From: Thermotogales bacterium
GTDB taxonomy: Bacteria; Thermotogota; Thermotogae; Petrotogales; Kosmotogaceae
NCBI GenBank assembly: GCA_003561215.1
Contig: PWXG01000115.1
Coordinates: 1-55,745 of the forward strand
Direction: 5' to 3'
DNA: 55,745 nucleotides
A program made the translations under genes and the position numbers. This document shows, one piece after another, positions 44,965-52,941 of the stretch. Within the stretch, counting starts at the first letter, position 1. Each line of letters begins with the position of its first letter. The notes beneath the pieces are model-generated. The model was not told where the DNA came from. It saw only the letters and a program-made list of their open reading frames with translations, and made no database searches.

Positions 44965-45605
44965 AAGTCCTGAAGAGAGTCCTTGCGCTCACACCGGCGA
45001 TAGTCCTCGCCGTTGTGGGGCATGAGTATCCGCGCTATTTCCTGTACAGGTTTTATAATCCTGATCGAAACAAGGAAGCAAGACTGCCTCGTCCCGGAGT
45101 ATTCAAGCGTATGGATCCTATCGGCCTCCTCATGTTCTACCTGTTCAGGTTCGGGTGGACGAGAAGATATCCGGTAAATTACTGGAAGCTGAAAAGGCAC
45201 GGAATGCACAGAGCGATTCTGACTGCTCTTTCCGGTTCTTTGGGAAACCTGTCTCTCGGGGTACTTGTCGGTCTCGTATTCTACTTGAGTGGTATGTCAC
45301 AATTCTGTACCGAGCTTTCGGGAAGCATTACCGGGCATTCCTTTTTGGCATATTCAGCAGACGTGATGTACTGGTCCATGATAGTCAACCTGAATACCGC
45401 ACTCTTCAACATACTGCCTATTCCCCCTCTGGACGGATCAACCGTTGTAACAATCATCGCTCCTCCGCAGTATGTGAACTGGCTTGTGAAGTACGAACTC
45501 TATGGGATAATAGCGCTTCTAGCACTATCTGGGCTGGGAATCATCCAGATGATAATGTACCCTGTAACTGAATTCGTCACCTTTTTGGCGAGGGTCATCT
45601 CATGA
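44949..45605 (+). CDS. site-2 protease family (M50) homologue with altered zinc site
   Basis: The 218-residue membrane protein follows the short M50B group. It has a first helix with the metal motif, MDPIGLLMFYLFRFGW, a G-S-L-G-N segment in place of GPLSN, and NTALFNILPIPPLDGS with the third ligand Asp162. In the first motif HExxH is HEYPR (H25, E26, R29), so the second zinc His is missing; the usual NPxxHxDP stretch reads VFKRMDP. It is therefore probably inactive as a protease. TTG at 44949 lies 8 nt after AGGAGGA. It shares TCATGA at its end with nrnA. Confidence 0.82.
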   Translation: MQGLLEVLKRVLALTPAIVLAVVGHEYPRYFLYRFYNPDRNKEARLPRPGVFKRMDPIGLLMFYLFRFGWTRRYPVNYWKLKRHGMHRAILTALSGSLGNLSLGVLVGLVFYLSGMSQFCTELSGSITGHSFLAYSADVMYWSMIVNLNTALFNILPIPPLDGSTVVTIIAPPQYVNWLVKYELYGIIALLALSGLGIIQMIMYPVTEFVTFLARVIS

Positions 45606-46592
45606 CGGATTGTCTGGTTGCGCTTCTCTCAAGACGTTCCCGATGAAGGAGAGGATCTCTTCAAGCGCCTCCCTGAGATTTCCACCGTAACTCATCGTAA
45701 ATCCGGCAGCATTCTTGTGTCCACCGCCCCCAAATGCCTTGGCTACAAAGGACACGTCGAAGAAGGTTTTCGATCTCATGCTTACATGTGCGATTCCTTC
45801 TTTGCTTTCAGAGGCGAAAACAGCAATTTCCACAGAATCAATTGCCCGGAGCTCGTTCACGAACCCGCTGAATTCATCTTCCTTTACCCCGTACTTCTTG
45901 AAAGCGCCTTCATTGAGGTAAGAAAACGCGACAAGACCGGAATGGCAGAGTTCGAGGTTAGAAATTGCATCACGCTTAAGGTAGAGGTCTTCGATCCGGT
46001 TTCTTTCAAGAATCTGCATCGCAACAAAAGCGGGATCCGCCCCCATTTTTACCAGCTCTGCAGCGTCTCTGAAAACGGTTTCGTCAACTCCCGAGTATCT
46101 GAAAAACCCCGTGTCTGTAGCAATACCAAGGTAGTTCAGAAGTGCAAGATCCTGGTCGTATTCGATTTCCATGAATCGAAGCAGGCGCAAGACCATCTGA
46201 GCTGTCGATGAGAAAGACGTATCTACCAAGTTTGTGTCGCCAAACAACGAATTCGTTGCATGATGGTCTATGACAACACTTGGCACGCCTTCTCCGAGAA
46301 ATGAGGAGAAGCGCCCCAAACGATCAGCAGAAGAGCTGTCCACAGCAACAATAAGGTCAGGCGAGACCATGTCCTCACAGAAGGAATCAATCGTCTCGAC
46401 GAAAGGAAAACCGTCAAATTCGTGAGGAATAGGCCAATCTATTGCGGGGCGAGCGTCTTTCCCCCATCTCTGCAGCCCGATAGACAGGGAGAGAACAGAA
46501 GAAACACAATCACCGTCCGGCATGATATGACCACATATTATCAGCTTCTTTGCATCAGAGATTCTGGAAATTACTTGGCCAAAAATCTTCAA
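45600..46592 (-). CDS. nrnA: NrnA-type DHH oligoribonuclease/pAp phosphatase
   Basis: NrnA degrades nano-RNA and 3'-phosphoadenosine 5'-phosphate. Motifs: GHIMPDGDCVSS, VDSSSADR, VIDHHATNS, the later Asp in GIATDTGFFRY and the DHHA1 motif GGGGHKNAAG. About 330 residues from TTG at 46592, 8 nt after AAGGA. ATG at 46634 (344 residues) is possible but would overlap punA by 29 nt and has no clear ribosome-binding site. Confidence 0.9.
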   Translation of the reverse strand: MKIFGQVISRISDAKKLIICGHIMPDGDCVSSVLSLSIGLQRWGKDARPAIDWPIPHEFDGFPFVETIDSFCEDMVSPDLIVAVDSSSADRLGRFSSFLGEGVPSVVIDHHATNSLFGDTNLVDTSFSSTAQMVLRLLRFMEIEYDQDLALLNYLGIATDTGFFRYSGVDETVFRDAAELVKMGADPAFVAMQILERNRIEDLYLKRDAISNLELCHSGLVAFSYLNEGAFKKYGVKEDEFSGFVNELRAIDSVEIAVFASESKEGIAHVSMRSKTFFDVSFVAKAFGGGGHKNAAGFTMSYGGNLREALEEILSFIGNVLREAQPDNPS

Positions 46593-46605
46593 GTCAATCT
46601 TCCTT

Positions 46606-47412
46606 TCAGATAGACTCCAGTGCAGTCCTGACAATGTAAGAGAACCTTTGTCTTGCTTTGTTTGCTGCAGAGACGACCTCCTGATGGCTCAGCTTCTCCG
46701 GCGTGATTCCCGATGCGTAGTTTGTAATGCAAGAGAATACCAGGACTCTCATTCCCAGTTGAACTGCAGCAGAGATCTCAGGAACAGTTGACATTCCTAC
46801 CATATCCCCGCCTGCCTTTTGGAAAGCACGGATTTCAGCAGGAGTTTCATATGTGGGTCCGAGGACCCACACATACGTACCTTTCTTCAGCTCAATACCT
46901 TCCCTATGAAGTCTCTTTGTCGTCCTTTCCAGCCAGTCGAGGTCAACAGGATTCCCTCTGATTGTGGCTGCAGACTCTTTGCCATGTCCGGCGAGCGGCA
47001 AGGTCGACCTAAAACCGAAATTCATATAGTCAGTAACAGCAACAATTTCTCCTGGCGAAAAGGCGCAGTTTATAGCACCTGAAGCATTTGTGATGATCAG
47101 GTTGGGAATCTTCATATGTGCAAGAAGCCTCACCGGAGCAGTTACATCGTCGACAGAATGCCCCTCGTAATAGTGAAATCGGCCCCGAAGGCCGACGACT
47201 TTTCTACCTGCGAGAGTACCCGTAACTAACTGTCCGGAATGCCCTTCCACTGTGCTCTCAGGAAAACCGGGAATATCTCTGTAGTCAAAAGTGGTGCTTT
47301 GACTAAAACTGTCTGTCAGATAACCCAAACCAGATCCAAGCACTATAGCCGCTTCTCCGTAAAAAGAGTTCAAAGGGGCAGGTAGCGTGTGCTCGTAAAG
47401 ACTGCGCTTCAT
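46606..47412 (-). CDS. punA: purine nucleoside phosphorylase
   Basis: Trimeric class I PNP, which splits inosine and guanosine with phosphate. AAIVLGSGLGYLTDSF, VEGHSGQLVTG, GRFHYYEGH, ITNASGAIN, GPTYETPAEIRAFQ and GMSTVPE are the family blocks. 268 residues from ATG 47412, placed 5-6 nt after GGAGGTG. A longer frame to 47454 lacks such a site. Confidence 0.94.
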   Translation of the reverse strand: MKRSLYEHTLPAPLNSFYGEAAIVLGSGLGYLTDSFSQSTTFDYRDIPGFPESTVEGHSGQLVTGTLAGRKVVGLRGRFHYYEGHSVDDVTAPVRLLAHMKIPNLIITNASGAINCAFSPGEIVAVTDYMNFGFRSTLPLAGHGKESAATIRGNPVDLDWLERTTKRLHREGIELKKGTYVWVLGPTYETPAEIRAFQKAGGDMVGMSTVPEISAAVQLGMRVLVFSCITNYASGITPEKLSHQEVVSAANKARQRFSYIVRTALESI

Positions 47413-47479
47413 AGGACACCTCCAGAACCTTATTGCAGGTTGATTATATAACAATCCGTGTTAGAATACTCTGAACCTA

Positions 47480-47508
47480 TTGACTTTGATAGCCGCCTTG
47501 AATATAAT
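47480..47508 (+). promoter_or_regulatory. promoter of acpP (TTGACT-17-TATAAT)
   Basis: TTGACT (47480-47485), 17 nt and TATAAT (47503-47508), 32 nt before the start codon, in the divergent gap with punA. Confidence 0.78.
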
Positions 47509-47540
47509 CTTCGAGATGCATTAGAGTGGGAGGAGATAAG

Positions 47541-47807
47541 ATGACTTCAGATGAGGTTTTCGAAAGGATCAAAATCATTGTGGCTGACAAGCTCGGGATT
47601 GAGGAAGATGAAATCTCCTTGAATTCCGAACTGGTCGAAGATCTCGGAGCGGATTCTCTGGATCTCGTGGATCTGGTAATGGCTTTCGAGGACGAATTTG
47701 GAACAAAAGTCGAAGATGACGAGATCGAGAGCATTACCACTGTTGAAGACATAGTCAAATATATCAAGAAGAAGATGGGTGAAGCTGAAGAGGAAGAAGA
47801 AGGCTAG
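47541..47807 (+). CDS. acpP: acyl carrier protein
   Basis: An 88-residue acidic protein with the phosphopantetheine serine S39 in DLGADSLDLVDLVMAFEDEF. It carries acyl chains in fatty acid synthesis. The tail has a run of Glu (EAEEEEEG), longer than in E. coli ACP. No fab gene is adjacent. ATG lies 5-6 nt after GGAGGA. Confidence 0.97.
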   Translation: MTSDEVFERIKIIVADKLGIEEDEISLNSELVEDLGADSLDLVDLVMAFEDEFGTKVEDDEIESITTVEDIVKYIKKKMGEAEEEEEG

Positions 47808-47821
47808 CACAATTCTGTGTC

Positions 47822-48730
47822 TTGGCTGGGGGAGATCTTATCAGCAAGACTTTCAGAGTATCTGAAGATATTCACTACCGGAGACTTGACAGGTTCTTGA
47901 GGAAGTGTCTCCCGGAATATAAGCTGTCATCCATTTACAAGCTGATAAGAAAAAGCTTCGTTAAAGTGAACGGAATAACAGAAAGGGATCCTGCGACCGA
48001 GCTTTTCGTCGGAGATGTTGTTGTGATTGCTATTGAGGCGGATGCGGATCATATGAAGAGACTCGAGGAGACAAGGGAACTCTTGCCTTCTTCAATACCT
48101 CTTTCCATTCTCTATGAAGATGACCATATGCTCGCTATTGACAAACCCCCGGGGCTTTCAGTGCATCCCGGCAAAGGCATTCAGATAGTGACTCTCATAG
48201 AAGGACTCATGAGCTATGGCGAGAGGAAAGGATTCAGACCCAGGTTGGTTCACAGGTTGGACAAACACACTTCTGGCGTTCTAATCGTTGCCAAGACCCC
48301 GGCATCTGCGAGGCATCTAACTGAAATGTTTAGAAAGAGGAGTGTGAAGAAGAAGTATCTCTGTCTCGTGAAAGGCATTGCAATTGCTGACAAGGGAAGA
48401 TTGCAGGGCAAAACTGCCGGTGTTCAAGAAGAAATGGAATACTCAGTCATGAAGCGTTTTGCGGATTGTTCGCTGATCGAAGTCGCTCTCCTAACAGGCA
48501 GGAAACACCAGATAAGGAGGCAGCTGGCGCAGCTGGGATTCCCGGTAGTCTGCGATAATGTTTATGGCGATAGGGATTACAACCAGCACTTTCGCAAATC
48601 CAGGGGGCTTAGGAGGTATTTCCTTCACTGTGCCGAAGTAGTCGTAGAGCATCCGGTTAACGCCGAGGAGACGAAGATTTCAGCACCGATTCCACGCGAT
48701 CTTTCCTCTGTCCTGGAGAGACTGAAATGA
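47822..48730 (+). CDS. RluC/RluD-family pseudouridine synthase
   Basis: An N-terminal S4 domain (about 10-75) precedes the catalytic domain with RLVHRLDKHTSGVLI (D147), AIDKPPGLSVHPG and LTGRKHQIRRQLAQLG. It isomerises uridine in 23S rRNA; which positions cannot be read. 302 residues from TTG 47822. That codon has no ribosome-binding site, while GGGGGAGAT follows just inside the gene, so the true start may lie a few codons later at a non-standard codon. Confidence 0.92.
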   Translation: MAGGDLISKTFRVSEDIHYRRLDRFLRKCLPEYKLSSIYKLIRKSFVKVNGITERDPATELFVGDVVVIAIEADADHMKRLEETRELLPSSIPLSILYEDDHMLAIDKPPGLSVHPGKGIQIVTLIEGLMSYGERKGFRPRLVHRLDKHTSGVLIVAKTPASARHLTEMFRKRSVKKKYLCLVKGIAIADKGRLQGKTAGVQEEMEYSVMKRFADCSLIEVALLTGRKHQIRRQLAQLGFPVVCDNVYGDRDYNQHFRKSRGLRRYFLHCAEVVVEHPVNAEETKISAPIPRDLSSVLERLK

Positions 48731-49479
48731 AAGTCTTTGTACTGCTACTCTCAGTTTTTCTGCTTTTGTCGTCAGCGTTTCCGAGCACCGTCGAAATGCA
48801 TCAAGACCTACTTCGCTCATATCAAGAGTTTGAAGAACTTTTTGGATTTTCACCTGAATACGAGTTGACGATACTCCATGGAACCGGTCAGGAACACGCA
48901 AGAGTGAGAGATTTCAACGGCTCGTACGAAATCACGCTATATACGAGAGACTACAGCGAATACATCGCTCGGCATGAAATGGCCCACGTCTTTCATCTCG
49001 AGTATATCTACAAACTTGGATACAGTCCTGATCAAATCCCCATATGGTATCATGAACTCGTAGCAGTGAAGGCAGAGCAACCGGACAGGAGCCCGATCAT
49101 CATGCCTTCTTTCAGATTGGGAGTGTTCAACTTCACTGGTTATACGAGTACATACCCGTCTTCCGAGAGATTGAGCACGTTCTATAGGGCTATACGCAGT
49201 TTTGCGACTTTTCTAGGAGCAAGAGTCACTCTTGAGGATCTGGCAATGCATATCACCAGTGAATATCTCGAGACCGGTGACATGGAAAGTGCCTTTAAGT
49301 CAGTAACAGGAAGGAATCTTGGGGGTTGGATTGCAAGATGGCGTTTTGTCAACTTTCTTCCTGTGATCGGGTATCTTCTGCTCGTTTTGTTGCTTGTGTA
49401 TTTTCTCACAGTTAGGAGGGAACGCAGGTGGCAGGAATTCGCACTAGACCAGGATCTGATCGACCAAATGAAGAAGTGA
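48727..49479 (+). CDS. membrane-anchored gluzincin metallopeptidase (peptidase MA-like)
   Basis: A signal sequence (1-19) is followed by a domain with HEMAH (83-87) and a glutamate in IPIWYHELVAV (E110). This is the HExxH...E pattern of gluzincins of the MA type (zinc ligands H83, H87, E110; catalytic E84). One membrane helix near the C-terminus (about 217-236) anchors it, leaving a short cytoplasmic tail. It should therefore act outside the membrane. It overlaps the RluD-like gene by 4 nt and the DUF5693 gene by 52 nt. Confidence 0.78.
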   Translation: MKVFVLLLSVFLLLSSAFPSTVEMHQDLLRSYQEFEELFGFSPEYELTILHGTGQEHARVRDFNGSYEITLYTRDYSEYIARHEMAHVFHLEYIYKLGYSPDQIPIWYHELVAVKAEQPDRSPIIMPSFRLGVFNFTGYTSTYPSSERLSTFYRAIRSFATFLGARVTLEDLAMHITSEYLETGDMESAFKSVTGRNLGGWIARWRFVNFLPVIGYLLLVLLLVYFLTVRRERRWQEFALDQDLIDQMKK

Positions 49480-50957
49480 GTCCTCGACGACGCTCTCCCG
49501 GAAGGAGGGCTTCACTGCTCATACTACTAGCGATATTGACCGCTTTGCTTCTTGTCACCTATTTGCCGGATCGTTTTCGTTTTGACCAGAACTACTCCCG
49601 TACAGCAATAATACTCGAAAGAGACGTTGAAGGTATTGATGGATACTCGCTTGTGAAGGACAGCCCGAGTCTGCCGGAAGGAGAGATCTTACTGCTCGAC
49701 CTGAGCACGGACTGGCAGAATCTTGATGCGATCCTTGAGTTCAACAAAACAGTTATACTTACAGGGGTGGCGCCGTATTCGGCTAGAGAATTGGCAGAAA
49801 AACTGGACTTCTATCATGTCTATGCGGGCTATCTGGAATTTGATGAAAGAGGAGACTATGCTCGCGAAGTGCTCGGTGCTCGTGAGTACTCCGCTCTGGT
49901 ATTCAGAGTCCACAGGCTTGAGGGCAAGGAGTACGTGAATTATCAGGACCTGTCGGCGGCAGTGGTGAGGTATGTCAGGGCGGTAAGGGAAAGACGTGTC
50001 GATGCGATTCTTTTCGAAGAACCCACTGATGAAGAGGTTGCTTTTGGTTATGAGGCTCTCGTGCTTGAAACCCATAAGGCACTTCATGATGCTTCACTCC
50101 TGACTGACGAACTGAGATCACCTTCTGTGAATGTTTCAAGCTGGGCCATGGTTGGTTACCTTACTTCATTCATGCTCGTTGCGGTATGGAACATGGTGTT
50201 TGCTCTGGGATACGTTGTTATTGCGCTAATCTCTCCATGGCTTTCACTTCCGTACCTTGCAGTGCTCGGACAGGTATCTCTATTTCTCGTCGTACGCAGG
50301 CTGGTGAAGGATACAAGTGTAAAGGCAGCATTCAAGGGAATAATGTTGCTCTTTGGATTATCACTGCTTCTCGGGCTTTCGATCAATGCTCAGATGTCAT
50401 CACCGGATTACCAAAATGGTGTTCAGATATTCAGGGGAGTCAAGCTCTCCCTTGTTGCATTACCCCTTTTCGTTTTCTTAAGGGGTTTTTTTAGAGCGCC
50501 AAGAAAGAAGTTTGCTCGGTTTGATTACGTTCTGCTAGTCGGTTTTGCTGTAGTCATAGCCGCATATCTCATCAGGAGCGGAAATTTCGCTCCTGTAGCG
50601 GCGTTTGAGAGAAATCTTCGTGACAGCCTTGATCGATTACTGCTTGTAAGGCCCAGGTTCAAGGAGATTTTCGCTTACCCCTTCCTGTTCTATTCCTTCT
50701 ATAAGGGCTTCAGACACGGCGGAAGACTCGGAAGTGCTATTCCTGCAATCGGCACAATAGCCGTCGCTTCGACGGTCAACACATTCTGTCATGCTGTAAG
50801 TCCTATCTGGACAGGTTTGCTGAGGAGCTTCTATGGGTTGGTTCTAGGCACAGTTGTTGCCCTGATCGTAATCCTTTTCGTCAGAAGCAGAGAAACTACT
50901 CCTGAGACGGAAGCAGCCAAAGAACCCGAAGCACCCGCTGAACAGGGAGAAGTATAA
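49428..50957 (+). CDS. DUF5693 family integral membrane protein
   Basis: The 509-residue protein has an N-terminal helix (about 28-46), an outside domain of about 170 residues with AVVRYVRAVRERRVDAILF (the conserved RAVRER block of DUF5693), and about eight further helices. The family's role is unknown; it often occurs with cell-surface polysaccharide genes. GTG at 49428 lies 8 nt after AGGAGG. The C-terminus is rich in Glu, Pro and Ala. Confidence 0.78.
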   Translation: MAGIRTRPGSDRPNEEVSPRRRSPGRRASLLILLAILTALLLVTYLPDRFRFDQNYSRTAIILERDVEGIDGYSLVKDSPSLPEGEILLLDLSTDWQNLDAILEFNKTVILTGVAPYSARELAEKLDFYHVYAGYLEFDERGDYAREVLGAREYSALVFRVHRLEGKEYVNYQDLSAAVVRYVRAVRERRVDAILFEEPTDEEVAFGYEALVLETHKALHDASLLTDELRSPSVNVSSWAMVGYLTSFMLVAVWNMVFALGYVVIALISPWLSLPYLAVLGQVSLFLVVRRLVKDTSVKAAFKGIMLLFGLSLLLGLSINAQMSSPDYQNGVQIFRGVKLSLVALPLFVFLRGFFRAPRKKFARFDYVLLVGFAVVIAAYLIRSGNFAPVAAFERNLRDSLDRLLLVRPRFKEIFAYPFLFYSFYKGFRHGGRLGSAIPAIGTIAVASTVNTFCHAVSPIWTGLLRSFYGLVLGTVVALIVILFVRSRETTPETEAAKEPEAPAEQGEV

Positions 50958-50994
50958 CCGAGTCCAACTGTTACTTACTGATGGAGGGGATTCT

Positions 50995-52809
50995 ATGAAG
51001 AAGGGTTTGCTTGTTCTAATTGCTGTTCTGGTTGGTTTTGCTGCGTTGGTCAGCGCTTCTTACGATCTGCAGAGAGTGATCATCACTCCGGATCCTACGA
51101 AGGATTTGGATGTCAAGATCTGGATCGACAGGGGCACAGGGGCACTCTATCGGACTGGAGAGAATATCGAAGTATTTTTCAGGACAAACAAGGACGCATA
51201 TGTTGCGATCTACAACATCACAGCCGACGGACAGGTGCAGCTGCTTTTTCCGAATGCTTACGACAGAGATAACTTTGTAAGAGGTGGAAGAGACATCTCC
51301 CTTCCTACAGCTTCGGCAAGTCAGAGGTACAGGCTTCAAGTCAGAGGCGCTCCCGGGAAAGAGATTCTTCAGATAGTAGCATCTACGGAACCTCTAAAGT
51401 TTCTTGACAGGCTGCAACCACTGATAGACCAGCAAGGTTTCGCCGTTGCCGAGGAAAAGGCAGAGAACTTTGTCACCCAGAGGGTCATACCGATTATCGA
51501 AGACACGGAATATGCAGTATCTGCGACCTATTTTTTCCTTGATACGATTGTGCAAAAAGGGAAGGTCTCAGTAAGGACCGTACCAACGGACGCTCTTGTG
51601 TATATAGATGGAGCGTATGCCGGGAGGTCGCCGCTCACGATGGATATCGCGGCGGGAAAGCACGTCCTTTCCGTATACAAGGAAGGATACCGTACCGAGA
51701 CTCTCGGTTTTACTGTGAGAGAAGGAAGAACCGAGACTATTACCATCACCCTGATGCCGGTTGTCCGAACACATCAGTTGTCGGTTACATCTTCACCCAC
51801 AGGTTCTTCTGTTTTCATTGACGGAACGTACAGGGGTCGGACTCCTCTAAGTATCTCGCTACAGCAGGGAACATACTCCCTGAGAGTTGAGAGGGATGGT
51901 TACAGGACTCATGAAGAACGCTTTACAATAGACAGAGACATCAGCAGGAGAGTAAACCTGACACCAGTGATTCCGACTCACCAGCTGTCGTTGACATCGA
52001 CTCCTTCGGGCGCCTCGGTCTATATAGACGGCAGTTATAAGGGAAGAACCCCTCTCAACATTTCGCTACAGCAGGGAACCTATTCCCTGAGAGTTGAGAG
52101 GGATGATTACAGGACGCATGAAGAACGCTTCACGTTAGACAGAAATATTAGCAAGAGCGTTAATCTGGTTCCCGTGACGAGGAGATACTCTTTGACTGTT
52201 CGGAGTAGTCCATCCAGGGCGGAGGTCTATATTGACGGATCGTATTCGGGAAGGACCCCGTTGGAAATCACTCTGAATGAAGGCACATACGATGTGATGC
52301 TGTCACTCTCAGGGTATGAGGATTACCAGGAAAGAGTGAGGCTGACTACTGACAGGATCGTAGATGCAAGTCTTGCGGCCAAGAGAGCCACGCTCATTGT
52401 CAGCAGTGCTCCAACGAATGCGAGAGTCTATGTGGACGGAAGATATGTCGGAAATACGCCGCTGGAGGCGGGGATTAGCGATCTTGGAAGGACCAGTATC
52501 AGCGTGGAAAAGGACGGTTACGTTTCCCAGATACGTGATATCGTCGTTACGCCCGGTGGAATCTATTCTCTCGAATTCAAACTGGTAGAAGACAGGCCTG
52601 TGGCAAGGATCGCTATTAGAAGCACGCCTTCTGGTGCTCGGATATTCATAAACGGTTACGACTACGGTCTGACCAATACCGTCCTTACACTCGATCCCGG
52701 ATACTACGAAATAGTCCTGATTAAGGAAGGTTACAGATTCTCATCCACAATCAGATTCTTCAGCAGGGGCGACCATTCGCTGGAATTCACCCTGGTACCT
52801 ATAGAATAG
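50995..52809 (+). CDS. secreted DUF4384-PEGA repeat protein
   Basis: A signal sequence (1-22) leads to a DUF4384 domain (about 40-130: LYRTGENIEVFFRTNKDAYVAIYNITADGQVQLLFPN). After a linker come six PEGA domains of about 66-70 residues, each with a ...YIDGxYxGRTPL... core. The first begins KVSVRTVPTD and the last ends at the C-terminus. Repeats 2 and 3 are nearly the same in DNA. PEGA domains are thought to bind or span surface layers; the role is not known. ATG after GGAGGGGATTCT. Confidence 0.87.
   Translation: MKKGLLVLIAVLVGFAALVSASYDLQRVIITPDPTKDLDVKIWIDRGTGALYRTGENIEVFFRTNKDAYVAIYNITADGQVQLLFPNAYDRDNFVRGGRDISLPTASASQRYRLQVRGAPGKEILQIVASTEPLKFLDRLQPLIDQQGFAVAEEKAENFVTQRVIPIIEDTEYAVSATYFFLDTIVQKGKVSVRTVPTDALVYIDGAYAGRSPLTMDIAAGKHVLSVYKEGYRTETLGFTVREGRTETITITLMPVVRTHQLSVTSSPTGSSVFIDGTYRGRTPLSISLQQGTYSLRVERDGYRTHEERFTIDRDISRRVNLTPVIPTHQLSLTSTPSGASVYIDGSYKGRTPLNISLQQGTYSLRVERDDYRTHEERFTLDRNISKSVNLVPVTRRYSLTVRSSPSRAEVYIDGSYSGRTPLEITLNEGTYDVMLSLSGYEDYQERVRLTTDRIVDASLAAKRATLIVSSAPTNARVYVDGRYVGNTPLEAGISDLGRTSISVEKDGYVSQIRDIVVTPGGIYSLEFKLVEDRPVARIAIRSTPSGARIFINGYDYGLTNTVLTLDPGYYEIVLIKEGYRFSSTIRFFSRGDHSLEFTLVPIE
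51856..52145 (+). repeat. near-identical tandem 207-bp coding repeats (PEGA units 2 and 3)
   Basis: The segment from 51856 matches that from 52063 with an offset of 207 bp (69 codons). The core of about 80 nt, including CAGGGAAC and CTGAGAGTTGAGAGGGATG, differs at only about eight or nine positions. Units 1, 4, 5 and 6 are far more diverged. This indicates a recent duplication or gene conversion. Confidence 0.8.
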
Positions 52810-52825
52810 ATAGACTCGTAATCGG

Positions 52826-52860
52826 AAAAACTGCGCAGCGCAAGATCTGCGCAGTTTTTC
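52826..52860 (+). terminator. rho-independent terminator after the PEGA gene
   Basis: A perfect 13-bp stem, AAAAACTGCGCAG / CTGCGCAGTTTTT, with an 8-nt loop and a T-run. It can work in both directions and ends the acpP-PEGA run. Confidence 0.9.
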
Positions 52861-52901
52861 TGTACGTTTGCGAAAATTCCGTCAGGGGTCATGATAGCGG
52901 G

Positions 52902-52910
52902 TGATATAAT
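52902..52910 (+). promoter_or_regulatory. extended -10 promoter of recJ (TGATATAAT)
   Basis: TGA-TATAAT, 31 nt before the recJ ATG, without an evident -35 box. Confidence 0.6.
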
Positions 52911-52941
52911 TGTTTCAAAGAACAGAGAGTGGGTGAGAACA

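Noticed and set aside
51560-52809. Periodic repeats considered as a CRISPR or tandem satellite
   Set aside because: The period (about 200 nt) follows codon frame and PEGA domain borders; there are no short identical repeats with unique spacers.
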